Positions 19,057 to 27,975 of a DNA stretch of 64,000 nt are shown piece by piece. This DNA is from Bradyrhizobium sp. CCGUVB1N3. Lineage in GTDB: Bacteria > Pseudomonadota > Alphaproteobacteria > Rhizobiales > Xanthobacteraceae. The DNA is taken from positions 6,451,501 through 6,515,500 of the forward strand of contig NZ_JANADR010000001.1 in the NCBI RefSeq assembly GCF_024199925.1, read 5' to 3'. Under the pieces are notes generated by a model. That model made no database searches, was not told the origin of the DNA, and saw only the letters and a list, made by a program, of their open reading frames with translations. The position numbers were made by a program, and so were the translations under genes. How positions within the stretch are numbered: the first letter of the stretch is position 1; every line of letters begins with the position of its first letter.

Positions 19057-19775
19057 GACTGGGAATACTGCGTATCGATGCGCCCGGAGCGCAGGCGGAT
19101 CACGCGATCGCAGCGATGCGCGAGCGCGGAATCATGGGTCACCAGCACCAGCGTCATGCCGCGCTCTGCATGCTTGCCGAAGATGAGATCGACGATCTGC
19201 TTTCCCGTCGCTTCGTCGAGATTGCCGGTGGGTTCGTCGGCGACCAGGATCGCAGGGTCCGGCGCCAGCGCGCGGGCGAGCGCGACACGCTGCTGCTCGC
19301 CGCCCGAGAGTTGCGAGGGATAGTGATGCAGGCGATCGCCGAGCCCGACCGATTGCAGCTCCTGCGCGGCGCGCTTGGCCGCATCCGGATTGCCGGCCAG
19401 CTCCAGCGGTACCGCGACGTTCTCCAGCGCCGTCATGGTCGGGATCAGGTGAAAGGACTGGAAGACGATGCCGACCTCGCGGCCGCGGAAGCGGGCGAGC
19501 GCATCCTCGTCGAGGGCATTGAAAGGCGTGCCGCTGACCACCACCTCTCCGCTATCAGGACGCTCCAACCCCGCCATCACCATCAGCAGCGTGGATTTGC
19601 CCGAGCCTGAGGGGCCGATCAGGCCGATCGCTTCGCTACGGCCGACCCGAAGGCTGATATCCTTGAGAATGTGAACGCGTGCCGCGCCCGTGCCCAGTGA
19701 GAGATTGACGTTGGCGATGGAGATGGTGTCCGGCGTCGTGCCGGCCAGCGAAGAGGATTCGATGCGACTGTCCAT
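19053..19775 (-). CDS. ABC transporter ATP-binding protein (YbbA/LolD type)
   Basis: Cytoplasmic ATPase of 240 residues. Walker A GPSGSGKSTLL, Q-loop GIVFQSFHLIPTMTALENVAVP, signature LSGGEQQRVALARAL, Walker B ILVADEPTGNLD and H-loop VLVTHDSALAHRCDR are all intact. It matches the MacB/LolD/YbbA subfamily that works with FtsX-like permeases. The ATG at 19775 (MDSRIESSSLAG) is chosen; the stop overlaps the permease ATG by 4 bases. It is divergent from the arylesterase gene, whose start may overlap its own, so their promoters are intertwined, a conserved ybbA-tesA arrangement. Confidence 0.92.
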   Translation of the reverse strand: MDSRIESSSLAGTTPDTISIANVNLSLGTGAARVHILKDISLRVGRSEAIGLIGPSGSGKSTLLMVMAGLERPDSGEVVVSGTPFNALDEDALARFRGREVGIVFQSFHLIPTMTALENVAVPLELAGNPDAAKRAAQELQSVGLGDRLHHYPSQLSGGEQQRVALARALAPDPAILVADEPTGNLDEATGKQIVDLIFGKHAERGMTLVLVTHDSALAHRCDRVIRLRSGRIDTQYSQS

Positions 19776-20466
19776 GGTCCGGTCATATGGCAACTCCGCG
19801 CACGCGGTCGAGAGGCGTTACGGATTCTTCATGCACATAGCCGTGTTGATGGTCGCTTTGATGACGGGGATTGCCGGCGCCAGCGCGCAGGCCAAACCGC
19901 CGATCAAGCTCGTTGTGCTCGGCGACTCCTTGAGTGCGGGCCTCGGCCTTCAGGGCCAGGATGCGTTTCCCATGAAGCTCCAAAAAGCCTTGCGAGACAA
20001 GGGTATAGCCCTCGATATGATCAATGCCGGAGTGTCCGGCGACACCTCGTCCGGGGGCCGCGACCGGCTCGATTGGTCGGTGCCGGAGGGAACCGAGGGC
20101 GTCATCGTCGAGCTCGGGGCCAACGATGCGCTGCGCGGGCTCGACCCCGACGTCACGCGCGCGGCGCTCAGCGACATCGTGGCGCGGCTGAAGGCGCGCG
20201 GCGTTGCGGTGATGCTGTGCGGCATGCTGGCGCCGCCGAACTACGGGGCCGACTATGCCGCGCGCTTCAATTCGATTTATCCGGATCTGGCGAAAAAATT
20301 CGACGTGCCGCTCTATCCGTTCTTCCTCGACGGCGTTGCGGCCGACGCCAAGCTCAACCAGGCCGACGGCATTCACCCGACGCCCGCGGGCGTCGACATC
20401 ATCGTCAAGAACATCATGCCCACCGTGGAGGCATTCCTAGGCGCGATAAGCGGGCAACGGCGTTGA
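19774..20466 (+). CDS. Secreted arylesterase / multifunctional TesA-type lysophospholipase (SGNH hydrolase)
   Basis: Periplasmic GDSL/SGNH esterase. Block I is VVLGDSLSAGLGL (nucleophilic Ser), block III is VELGANDALRG (oxyanion Asn) and block V is DGIHPTPAG (catalytic Asp-His). A signal peptide (LMVALMTGIAGASAQA) is present. The start is ambiguous: an ATG at 19774 gives 230 residues with a longer positively charged n-region (SAHAVERRYGFF), and an ATG at 19831 gives 211 residues. It is divergent from the YbbA-type ATPase, the usual tesA neighbour. Confidence 0.9.
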   Translation: MVRSYGNSAHAVERRYGFFMHIAVLMVALMTGIAGASAQAKPPIKLVVLGDSLSAGLGLQGQDAFPMKLQKALRDKGIALDMINAGVSGDTSSGGRDRLDWSVPEGTEGVIVELGANDALRGLDPDVTRAALSDIVARLKARGVAVMLCGMLAPPNYGADYAARFNSIYPDLAKKFDVPLYPFFLDGVAADAKLNQADGIHPTPAGVDIIVKNIMPTVEAFLGAISGQRR

Positions 20467-20638
20467 AAAGCAGGCAAAGCTAACCCTAATTCCCAGGGTT
20501 TTCCCGGAGTAGCCCGCGCACTGCTTCGCAGAGTCACATAACTGCGATAGGAATCAGGTTACCGGTGATTCGTCGCCGGCTCTAATTTGGACATGGGCCT
20601 TTTCAAGGCGCATGTCCAAGCATCGGGAGTGCTCAACG

Positions 20639-21175
20639 ATGCCACGCTTGTTTACTGGTCTGGAAATTCCGGCCGAGGTCGGTCAGACACTTTCCAACTT
20701 GCGGGGCGGCCTTCCCGGCGCCCGCTGGATCGATCCCGAAAATTATCACGTCACGCTGCGCTTCATCGGCGATATCGACGGCGTCTCCGCCAACGAGATC
20801 GCCTCGCTGCTGTTTCGCGTCGACCGCAAGCCGTTCGAGGTGAAGTTGCAGGGGCTCACGAGCTTCGGCGGCCGCAAGCCGCGCGCGGTGGTCGCAACCA
20901 TCGCGCCGAGCAAGCCGCTGATGGAATTGCAGGCCGAGCTGGAGCGGATGATGCAGCGCATCGGCCTCGATCCGGAAGGGCGCAAGTTCATTCCGCACGT
21001 CACGCTGGCGCGGCTGCACGACGCCTCGGACCAGGACGTCGCCGACTATCTCTCGCTGCGCGGCTACTTCCCCAGCAAGGCGTTCATGGCGGAACGGTTC
21101 GTGCTGTTCTCGTCGCGTGCCTCCACCGGCGGCGGGCCCTATGTGGTCGAGGATGCCTACGAGCTGTGTGCGTAG
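20639..21175 (+). CDS. thpR: RNA 2',3'-cyclic phosphodiesterase (2H family, LigT-like)
   Basis: Soluble 2H phosphoesterase of 178 residues that hydrolyses 2',3'-cyclic phosphate ends of RNA; formerly annotated as 2'-5' RNA ligase. The two catalytic HxTx motifs are HVTLRFIGDI (~residue 38) and HVTLARLHD (~residue 123). PRLFTGLEIPAEV at the N-terminus and EDAYEL near the C-terminus are typical. The ATG at 20639 is chosen over one 27 bases upstream. It is a single gene between the esterase and zapE. Confidence 0.92.
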   Translation: MPRLFTGLEIPAEVGQTLSNLRGGLPGARWIDPENYHVTLRFIGDIDGVSANEIASLLFRVDRKPFEVKLQGLTSFGGRKPRAVVATIAPSKPLMELQAELERMMQRIGLDPEGRKFIPHVTLARLHDASDQDVADYLSLRGYFPSKAFMAERFVLFSSRASTGGGPYVVEDAYELCA

Positions 21176-21317
21176 GCGGCCGCTGCCGCCGGAAGCCTTC
21201 GTTGACGCTGGCATTCCAGAATACGGCGCCTTGACGGCGCCGTATTCCCACCAGCGCATACCCCCTGGCACCAATTCTCGGCTTGCATTTTCGGCCGGTC
21301 TCTGGCGGTAAGGGGCC

Positions 21318-22505
21318 ATGCTCTCCACCCTAAATTCATCGTTCCGAAGCGAATACCAGGCGCTGGTCTCGTCCGGCGCGATCGAGCCGGATGCGGCCCA
21401 GGCCGAGGTCGCGGAGGCCTATGCGGCGCTGGACCAGCGGCTTGCGAGCTATAACCCCACGCGCAAGCCGGGCCTGCTCGGCCGCCTGTTCCGCAACGGC
21501 GACAAGGACGATGCGCCGCGCGGGCTCTACATCCACGGCGAGGTCGGACGCGGCAAGACCATGCTGATGGATCTGTTCTTTCAGCACGCCTCCGTCGCGC
21601 ACAAGCGCCGCGCGCATTTCCACGAATTCATGGCCGAGGTGCATGAGCGCATCTACGGCTATCGCCAGAACATCGCCCGCGGCGAGATCGCCGATGGCGA
21701 TGTGATCGCGCTGACGGCGCATGCGATCTTCGAGGAGAGCTGGCTGCTCTGCTTCGACGAATTCCACGTCACCGACATTGCGGACGCGATGATCCTGGGG
21801 CGGCTGTTCGCAAAACTGTTCGAGCTCGGCACGGTGGTGGTGGCGACGTCGAACGTCGCCCCCGACGATCTCTACAAGGGCGGACTCAACCGAGCGCTGT
21901 TCCTTCCCTTCATCGCGCAGATCAACGATCACATGGACGTGCTGCGGCTCGATGCGCGCACCGACTTTCGTTTGGAGAAACTTCAGGGCGTCAAGATGTG
22001 GCTGGTGCCGGCCGATGCCGACGCCGATGCCGCGCTCGATCGCGCCTGGGCGAAGATGACCGGCCATGCCAAATGCAAGTCGCGCGATATTTCGATCAAG
22101 GGCCGCATCCTGCACGTGCCGTGCTCGGCGCACGGCGTGGCGCGGTTCTCGTTCGCCGATCTCTGCGAGAAGCCGCTCGGCGCATCCGACTACTTAAGGC
22201 TCGCGCACGACTATCACACCATTCTGGTCGACCATATTCCAGTGATGGACTTCGCCGAGCGCAACGCCGCCAAGCGCTTCATCACGCTGATCGACACGCT
22301 CTATGACAATGCCGTGAAGCTGATGGCCTCGGCCGAAGCCAATCCGGTGTCGCTGTACCTGGCGAACGAAGGCAACGAGGCGAACGAGTTCAAGCGCACG
22401 TCTTCGCGCCTGATCGAGATGAGCTCGGAATCCTATCTGGCGCAGCCGCACGGCCGCAAGGATTCCACCGCAAGCGGCTCCACCAAGGGTCTGGTGGAGA
22501 CTTAG
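21318..22505 (+). CDS. zapE: Cell division protein ZapE (AFG1-like ATPase)
   Basis: AFG1/ZapE P-loop ATPase of 395 residues that, in E. coli, associates with the Z-ring under stress. Walker A is GEVGRGKTMLMDLFF (residues ~75-85), Walker B is LLCFDEFHVTDIADAMIL, sensor 1 is VATSNVAPDDLY, and RFSFADLCEKPLGASDYLRLA with VDHIPVMD is the AFG1 C-terminal signature. The mitochondrial relative AFG1 assists respiratory complex turnover. The start MLSTLNSSFRSEYQALV is 142 bases after thpR. The C-terminus ends with a low-complexity Ser/Gly tail. Confidence 0.93.
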   Translation: MLSTLNSSFRSEYQALVSSGAIEPDAAQAEVAEAYAALDQRLASYNPTRKPGLLGRLFRNGDKDDAPRGLYIHGEVGRGKTMLMDLFFQHASVAHKRRAHFHEFMAEVHERIYGYRQNIARGEIADGDVIALTAHAIFEESWLLCFDEFHVTDIADAMILGRLFAKLFELGTVVVATSNVAPDDLYKGGLNRALFLPFIAQINDHMDVLRLDARTDFRLEKLQGVKMWLVPADADADAALDRAWAKMTGHAKCKSRDISIKGRILHVPCSAHGVARFSFADLCEKPLGASDYLRLAHDYHTILVDHIPVMDFAERNAAKRFITLIDTLYDNAVKLMASAEANPVSLYLANEGNEANEFKRTSSRLIEMSSESYLAQPHGRKDSTASGSTKGLVET

Positions 22506-22523
22506 GTCCTATTTCCCAACCCA

Positions 22524-22622
22524 GTCATTCCGGGGCGCGCGTCAGCGCGAACCCGGAATCCCGCGCCACAAGTTCGAGATTCCGGGTTCGCCCGCGCAAT
22601 GGCGCGGGCGCCCCGGAATGAC
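22524..22622. repeat. Intergenic palindromic repeat, family GTCATTCCGGGGCGC
   Basis: Perfect arms GTCATTCCGGGGCGC (22524-22538) and GCGCCCCGGAATGAC (22608-22622), with internal pairing of CGCGAACCCGGAATC with GATTCCGGGTTCG. Related copies lie at 39463-39555 and 48405-48480. It occupies the zapE-mdh gap. Confidence 0.88.
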
Positions 22623-22706
22623 AGCGTTATCGTTGCGCGCCCCAATTCTCGGCAAGCCCGACAATTGAGCATTCGGCGACTTGAACGGGGGAGGCGAAAG
22701 GGATAA

Positions 22707-23723
<1,017 letters not shown>

Positions 23724-23737
23724 TCGGGAAAAAATCT

Positions 23738-23769
23738 CGCCGAGGATCGGACCCGATCCTCGGCGCTTT
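23738..23769 (+). terminator. Rho-independent terminator after mdh
   Basis: CGCCGAGGATCGG (23738-23750) and CCGATCCTCGGCG (23753-23765) form up to 13 complementary pairs (12 with a 4-base loop), followed by CTTTC, 15 bases after the stop codon. An A-run on the left could let it work in both directions. Confidence 0.82.
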
Positions 23770-23922
23770 CATGTCCGGGACCCCGGTCGGGCGGGTTCCC
23801 GGGGTCCGGCAGTCCAGAGTCCGAAAGATTCCGGGTTGCAGTTGTTCTGGTATATGGTATGCCAGACGGAAATTAGAGGTGAACCCCCGAGGTCACCACG
23901 CGCGGGTTCAGGGAGCGACCAG

Positions 23923-25119
23923 ATGAATATCCATGAGTACCAGGCCAAGGCGCTTTTGAACGAGTTCGGTGTGCCGATCTCCAAGGGCGTTCCGGTCCTG
24001 AAGGCAGCCGACGCGGAAGCGGCGGCAAAGGCTCTCCCGGGCCCGGTCTGGGTGGTGAAGAGCCAGATCCATGCCGGCGGCCGCGGCAAGGGCAAGTTCA
24101 AGGAAGCCTCAGCCGGCGACAAGGGCGGCGTCCGCATCGCCAAGTCGGCCACTGAAGTTGCCGAATTCGCCAAGCAGATGCTCGGCGCCACGCTCGTGAC
24201 CGTGCAGACGGGACCTGCCGGCAAGCAGGTCAACCGCCTCTACATCGAGGACGGCTCCGACATCGACAAGGAGTTCTACCTCTCGATCCTGGTCGACCGC
24301 GAGACCTCGCGCGTCTCCTTCGTGGTGTCGACCGAAGGCGGCGTCAACATCGAGGACGTCGCGCACAATACGCCTGAGAAGATCGTCACCTTCTCGGTCG
24401 ATCCGGCGACCGGCATCATGGGCCATCACGGCCGCACCGTCGCCAAGGCACTGAACCTGTCCGGCGATCTCGCCAAGCAGGCCGAAAAGCTCACCGCGCA
24501 GCTCTTTGCCGCCTTCGTCGCCAAGGACATGTCGATGCTGGAGATCAACCCGCTGGTCGTGACCAAGCAGGGTCAGCTCCGCGTGCTCGACGCCAAGGTG
24601 TCGTTCGACGACAACGCGCTGTTCCGTCATCCCGAGGTGGTGGCGCTGCGCGACGAGACCGAAGAGGACGCCAAGGAGATCGAGGCCTCGAAATACGATC
24701 TCAACTACGTCACGCTCGACGGCAATATCGGCTGCATGGTCAATGGCGCCGGCCTTGCCATGGCGACCATGGACATCATCAAGCTCTACGGCATGGCGCC
24801 GGCCAACTTCCTCGACGTCGGCGGCAGCGCCAGCAAGGAGAAGGTCGCCGCCGCCTTCAAGATCATCACCGCTGACCCGAACGTGAAGGGCATTCTGGTC
24901 AACATCTTTGGTGGTATCATGAAGTGTGACGTGATCGCCGAAGGCGTCACGGCTGCAGTGCGCGAAGTCGGCCTCAGCGTCCCGCTGGTGGTCCGCCTCG
25001 AAGGCACCAATGTCGAGCTCGGCAAGAAGATCATCCGTGAATCGGGCCTGAACGTCGTGCCGGCCGACAATCTCGATGACGCCGCGCAGAAGATCGTGAA
25101 GGCCGTCAAGGGAGGCTAG
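23923..25119 (+). CDS. sucC: Succinyl-CoA synthetase (ADP-forming) subunit beta
   Basis: Nucleotide-binding subunit of succinyl-CoA synthetase, which makes ATP or GTP in the TCA cycle; 398 residues, the standard length. ATP-grasp features are [37 protein letters not shown] and [14 protein letters not shown]. The C-terminal CoA-ligase part has [15 protein letters not shown] and [14 protein letters not shown]. The ATG at 23923 has AGGGAG 8-13 bases upstream; the frame continues far upstream without family sequence. The next gene starts 4 bases on, and sucD follows after one extra gene. Confidence 0.97.
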   Translation: MNIHEYQAKALLNEFGVPISKGVPVLKAADAEAAAKALPGPVWVVKSQIHAGGRGKGKFKEASAGDKGGVRIAKSATEVAEFAKQMLGATLVTVQTGPAGKQVNRLYIEDGSDIDKEFYLSILVDRETSRVSFVVSTEGGVNIEDVAHNTPEKIVTFSVDPATGIMGHHGRTVAKALNLSGDLAKQAEKLTAQLFAAFVAKDMSMLEINPLVVTKQGQLRVLDAKVSFDDNALFRHPEVVALRDETEEDAKEIEASKYDLNYVTLDGNIGCMVNGAGLAMATMDIIKLYGMAPANFLDVGGSASKEKVAAAFKIITADPNVKGILVNIFGGIMKCDVIAEGVTAAVREVGLSVPLVVRLEGTNVELGKKIIRESGLNVVPADNLDDAAQKIVKAVKGG

Positions 25120-25122
25120 GCC

Positions 25123-25602
25123 ATGCCCCAGGACCATCTCGCTCAATCATCTCCGCTGCCGGAACACGCGCGTCTCGCCGCGTTCGCCGGTGAATGGAAT
25201 GGCGAGGAGATGGTCTACCCGTCGCGCTGGAATGCCGGGGGACCTGCGACCTCGCGCACCGTGGCGCGCATGGATCTCAACGGCTTCTACCTGATCCAGG
25301 ACGGTGTCCAGATGCGCGACGGCAAGGAGATCTTCGCCACCCACGGCCTCTTCACCTACGACCGCGACGATCGGACCTACAAATTGTTCTGGTACGACTC
25401 GCTCGGCTACACGCCGCCCTCGCCCGCCTCCGGCGGCTGGGTCGGCAAGACCCTGACGCTGGTGCGCGGCTCGCTGCGCGGCAATGCGCGCCACGTCTAC
25501 GAGATCATCGACGACAATTCCTACTCGTTGAAGATCCAGTTCTCGCCGGACGCGGAAGGCTGGGCCGACGTGCTCACCGGCGTCTATCGTCGCATCCACT
25601 GA
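25123..25602 (+). CDS. DUF1579 family protein between sucC and sucD
   Basis: Small soluble protein of 159 residues matching the DUF1579 pattern: LAAFAGEWNGEEMVYPSRWN near the N-terminus, YLIQDGVQMRDGKEIFATHGLFTYDRDDRTYKLFWYDSLG, and ending GWADVLTGVYRRIH. A lipocalin- or nitrobindin-like beta-barrel is plausible, but no function is known. It begins 4 bases after sucC and ends 33 bases before sucD, so it is translated in the same transcript, interrupting the normally adjacent sucCD pair. Confidence 0.8.
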   Translation: MPQDHLAQSSPLPEHARLAAFAGEWNGEEMVYPSRWNAGGPATSRTVARMDLNGFYLIQDGVQMRDGKEIFATHGLFTYDRDDRTYKLFWYDSLGYTPPSPASGGWVGKTLTLVRGSLRGNARHVYEIIDDNSYSLKIQFSPDAEGWADVLTGVYRRIH

Positions 25603-25635
25603 CCTCTCACTAGTTAGTTCGCGAAAGCAGACCTC

Positions 25636-26517
25636 ATGTCCATCCTGATCGACAAGAACACCAAGGTCATCTGCCAGGGCTTTACCGGCAAGAACGGCAC
25701 CTTCCACTCCGAGGCCGCGATTGCCTACGGCACCAAGATGGTCGGCGGCACCTCGCCGGGCAAAGGCGGCGCGACGCATCTGGGCCTGCCGGTGTTTGAC
25801 ACCGTGCGCGAGGCGCGAGAGAAGACCGGCGCGGATGCGTCCGTGATCTACGTGCCGCCGCCGGGTGCGGCGGACGCGATCTGCGAAGCGATCGATGCCG
25901 AGATCCCGCTGATCGTCTGCATCACCGAGGGCATTCCGGTCCTCGACATGGTGCGCGTGAAGCGCTCGCTCGCCGGCTCCAAGTCGCGCCTGATCGGGCC
26001 GAACTGCCCGGGCGTCATGACTGCCGGCGAATGCAAGATCGGCATCATGCCCGCCAACATCTTCAAGACCGGCAGCGTCGGCATCGTCTCTCGTTCCGGC
26101 ACCCTGACCTATGAAGCCGTGTTCCAGACCTCCCAGGAAGGCCTCGGCCAGACCACCGCGGTCGGCATCGGCGGCGACCCGGTCAAGGGCACCGAGTTCA
26201 TCGACGTCCTGGAAATGCTGCTGGCCGACCCCAAGACCGAGTCGATCATCATGATCGGCGAGATCGGCGGTTCCGCCGAGGAGGACGCCGCCCAGTTCCT
26301 CAAGGACGAGGCCAAGCGCGGCCGCAAGAAGCCGATGGTCGGGTTCATCGCCGGTGTGACCGCACCTCCCGGCCGCCGCATGGGCCATGCCGGCGCGATC
26401 ATCTCGGGCGGCAAGGGTGATGCCGGTTCCAAGACCGAAGCGATGAAATCGGCGGGGATTACCGTCTCTCCGTCGCCCGCACGGCTCGGACATACCCTTG
26501 CCGAACTCTTGAAATAG
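25636..26517 (+). CDS. sucD: Succinyl-CoA synthetase subunit alpha
   Basis: CoA-binding, phosphohistidine-carrying subunit; 293 residues. The CoA-binding Rossmann part is [15 protein letters not shown], then [18 protein letters not shown] and [10 protein letters not shown]. The phosphorylated His251 is in [10 protein letters not shown]. It forms the enzyme with SucC encoded 516 bp upstream. A hairpin terminator follows about 75 bases downstream. Confidence 0.97.
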   Translation: MSILIDKNTKVICQGFTGKNGTFHSEAAIAYGTKMVGGTSPGKGGATHLGLPVFDTVREAREKTGADASVIYVPPPGAADAICEAIDAEIPLIVCITEGIPVLDMVRVKRSLAGSKSRLIGPNCPGVMTAGECKIGIMPANIFKTGSVGIVSRSGTLTYEAVFQTSQEGLGQTTAVGIGGDPVKGTEFIDVLEMLLADPKTESIIMIGEIGGSAEEDAAQFLKDEAKRGRKKPMVGFIAGVTAPPGRRMGHAGAIISGGKGDAGSKTEAMKSAGITVSPSPARLGHTLAELLK

Positions 26518-26592
26518 TCGGCCGCGCGCTGCCGCCTGCGCGGAAGCAGCGCCTCAGAGCGATCCCTTGCTTTCAATAGGACATGCACTGGG

Positions 26593-26615
26593 GCGCCCCC
26601 TTGGGGGCGCTCTTT
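26593..26615 (+). terminator. Rho-independent terminator after sucD
   Basis: GCGCCCCC (26593-26600) / GGGGGCGC (26603-26610) is a perfect stem (7 pairs with a 4-base loop), followed by TCTTTCC. The rest of the gap to 26919 (about 300 bases) holds no gene that I can support and would contain the promoter of the outer-membrane gene. Confidence 0.7.
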
Positions 26616-26919
26616 CCGTGCGTGCCGAGTACGGACGACAGCTTGGAGGAGGAAGTCCTCTTGGCTTTTATGAGCCTTCGCATCATCCCGCTGCGGAGCG
26701 GAGATCGCGCGGCGTCACCTGAAGGCGTGGCAGATCGGCAACAGCCGGTGAGCCTTTGTACGCAATAGTCCATCGAGTTCGCTTCATTCCAAGCGAATAT
26801 CGCTGCAGGACAAGACGGGGGGCGTGCCGGGATTTATCCACGACATGCGCCTGCTGTTCCCCCGATCGCGCCTCCGACGGCGCATCCACGGGGACGCGTC
26901 TTGGTCTGGAGACTGATTG

Positions 26920-27720
26920 ATGAAGAGACTTGCCCTGGCGATTTCGCTGGCTGTTTTGGGAACGGGGTCGGCGTTTGCCGCGGATCTGGCGCCGAGCTAC
27001 ACCAAGGCGCCCGTGATGGCGTCGGTCTACAATTGGACCGGCTTTTACGTCGGTGGCAACCTTGGTTATGGCTGGGGCCGAACCAGTGACGATGTGAATT
27101 TTCTGCGCTCGGCGGTGGCTTTCGGCGCGGTGCCGTTCAGCGTCTCGGCGGACCTGAAGGGCGTGCTTGGCGGCGTTCAGGCCGGATATAACTGGCAGAT
27201 CCAGCGCGTGGTCTTCGGCATTGAGGCGGATATCGACGCCGCAGACATCAAGGGAAGCCCTTTCCAGGCGGTGCTATCCGATTTCGGGGGGCCGGTTCCG
27301 GGTTGGTCCCACAGCGCTAGCCAGAAGGTCGATTGGTTGGGCACCGTGCGCGGTCGGGTCGGCTTTACCCCAGTCGATCGCCTGCTGCTCTACGTAACGG
27401 GCGGTCTGGCCTATGGAGAGGTGAAGACCAGCAGCCTCACCTTCTTCAGCGCATCGCCAATGTATCAGTATGCCAAAGGATCCAGCACTTGGAGAGCTGG
27501 TTGGACCGCCGGCGTCGGTGGTGAATGGGCATTTGCCGCCGACTGGAGCGCCAAGCTGGAATACCTGCATTACGATCTCGGCTCGCAGGATTTGATCGCG
27601 TTGCCCCTGGCGGCCAATCCTCCGTGGGCGGTGACGAACCATTGGACGACCCAGGGTGACATTGTGCGGGCCGGAATCAACTACAAGTTCGGCGGCGGCG
27701 GGGTGGCGGCCAAGTATTGA
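26920..27720 (+). CDS. Outer-membrane beta-barrel protein (Omp25/RopB-like porin family)
   Basis: Outer-membrane protein of 266 residues. Signal peptide MKRLALAISLAVLGTGSAFA cleaves before ADLAPSYTKAP, the typical start of rhizobial 25-31-kDa surface proteins. The body has alternating beta-strand pattern with YNWTGFYVGGNLGYGWG, GGVQAGYNWQIQRVVFGIEADI, VRGRVGFTPVDRLLLYVTGGLAYGEV and AKLEYLHYDLG. It ends NYKFGGGGVAAKY, with a C-terminal aromatic residue for BAM recognition. The ATG at 26920 has GGAG 9 bases upstream. It sits between sucD and sucA with its own terminators, so it is a separate unit. Confidence 0.9.
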   Translation: MKRLALAISLAVLGTGSAFAADLAPSYTKAPVMASVYNWTGFYVGGNLGYGWGRTSDDVNFLRSAVAFGAVPFSVSADLKGVLGGVQAGYNWQIQRVVFGIEADIDAADIKGSPFQAVLSDFGGPVPGWSHSASQKVDWLGTVRGRVGFTPVDRLLLYVTGGLAYGEVKTSSLTFFSASPMYQYAKGSSTWRAGWTAGVGGEWAFAADWSAKLEYLHYDLGSQDLIALPLAANPPWAVTNHWTTQGDIVRAGINYKFGGGGVAAKY

Positions 27721-27752
27721 TCTAGGTTCCAGTCAGGGCAGAGGACCTAAGC

Positions 27753-27790
27753 GCCGAGCCCGGGCATCGCCCCGGGCTCTCGGCTGTTTG
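27753..27790 (+). terminator. Rho-independent terminator after the outer-membrane protein gene
   Basis: GAGCCCGGG (27756-27764) / CCCGGGCTC (27771-27779) with a 6-base loop, followed by TCGGCTGTTTG, 36 bases after the stop codon. Confidence 0.75.
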
Positions 27791-27975
27791 CCCTTCAGCG
27801 AGGCCACATCGGGTGCCTCACGATATTCTGAAAGCAAATTCAGTTCTTCGTGCTTTTCAGGGCGAAGTTTTGCAACAGATAGGGTAAACGGTGCCTGATA
27901 CGCCGATCCGCTGCCGGAGGATCGGGGTCAGCGCCGTTTTCATTTGCGCGAACCGAAATCGCCAGGAACTCAAGT

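Noticed and set aside
16375..19323. A 982-codon open frame antisense to the ABC permease
   Set aside because: Rich in His, Arg, Gln and Asp with no domain, the typical shadow composition opposite a membrane protein gene.
26616..26919. Possible small gene between sucD and the outer-membrane protein
   Set aside because: No frame with a start, ribosome binding site and coding character; probably promoter and leader.
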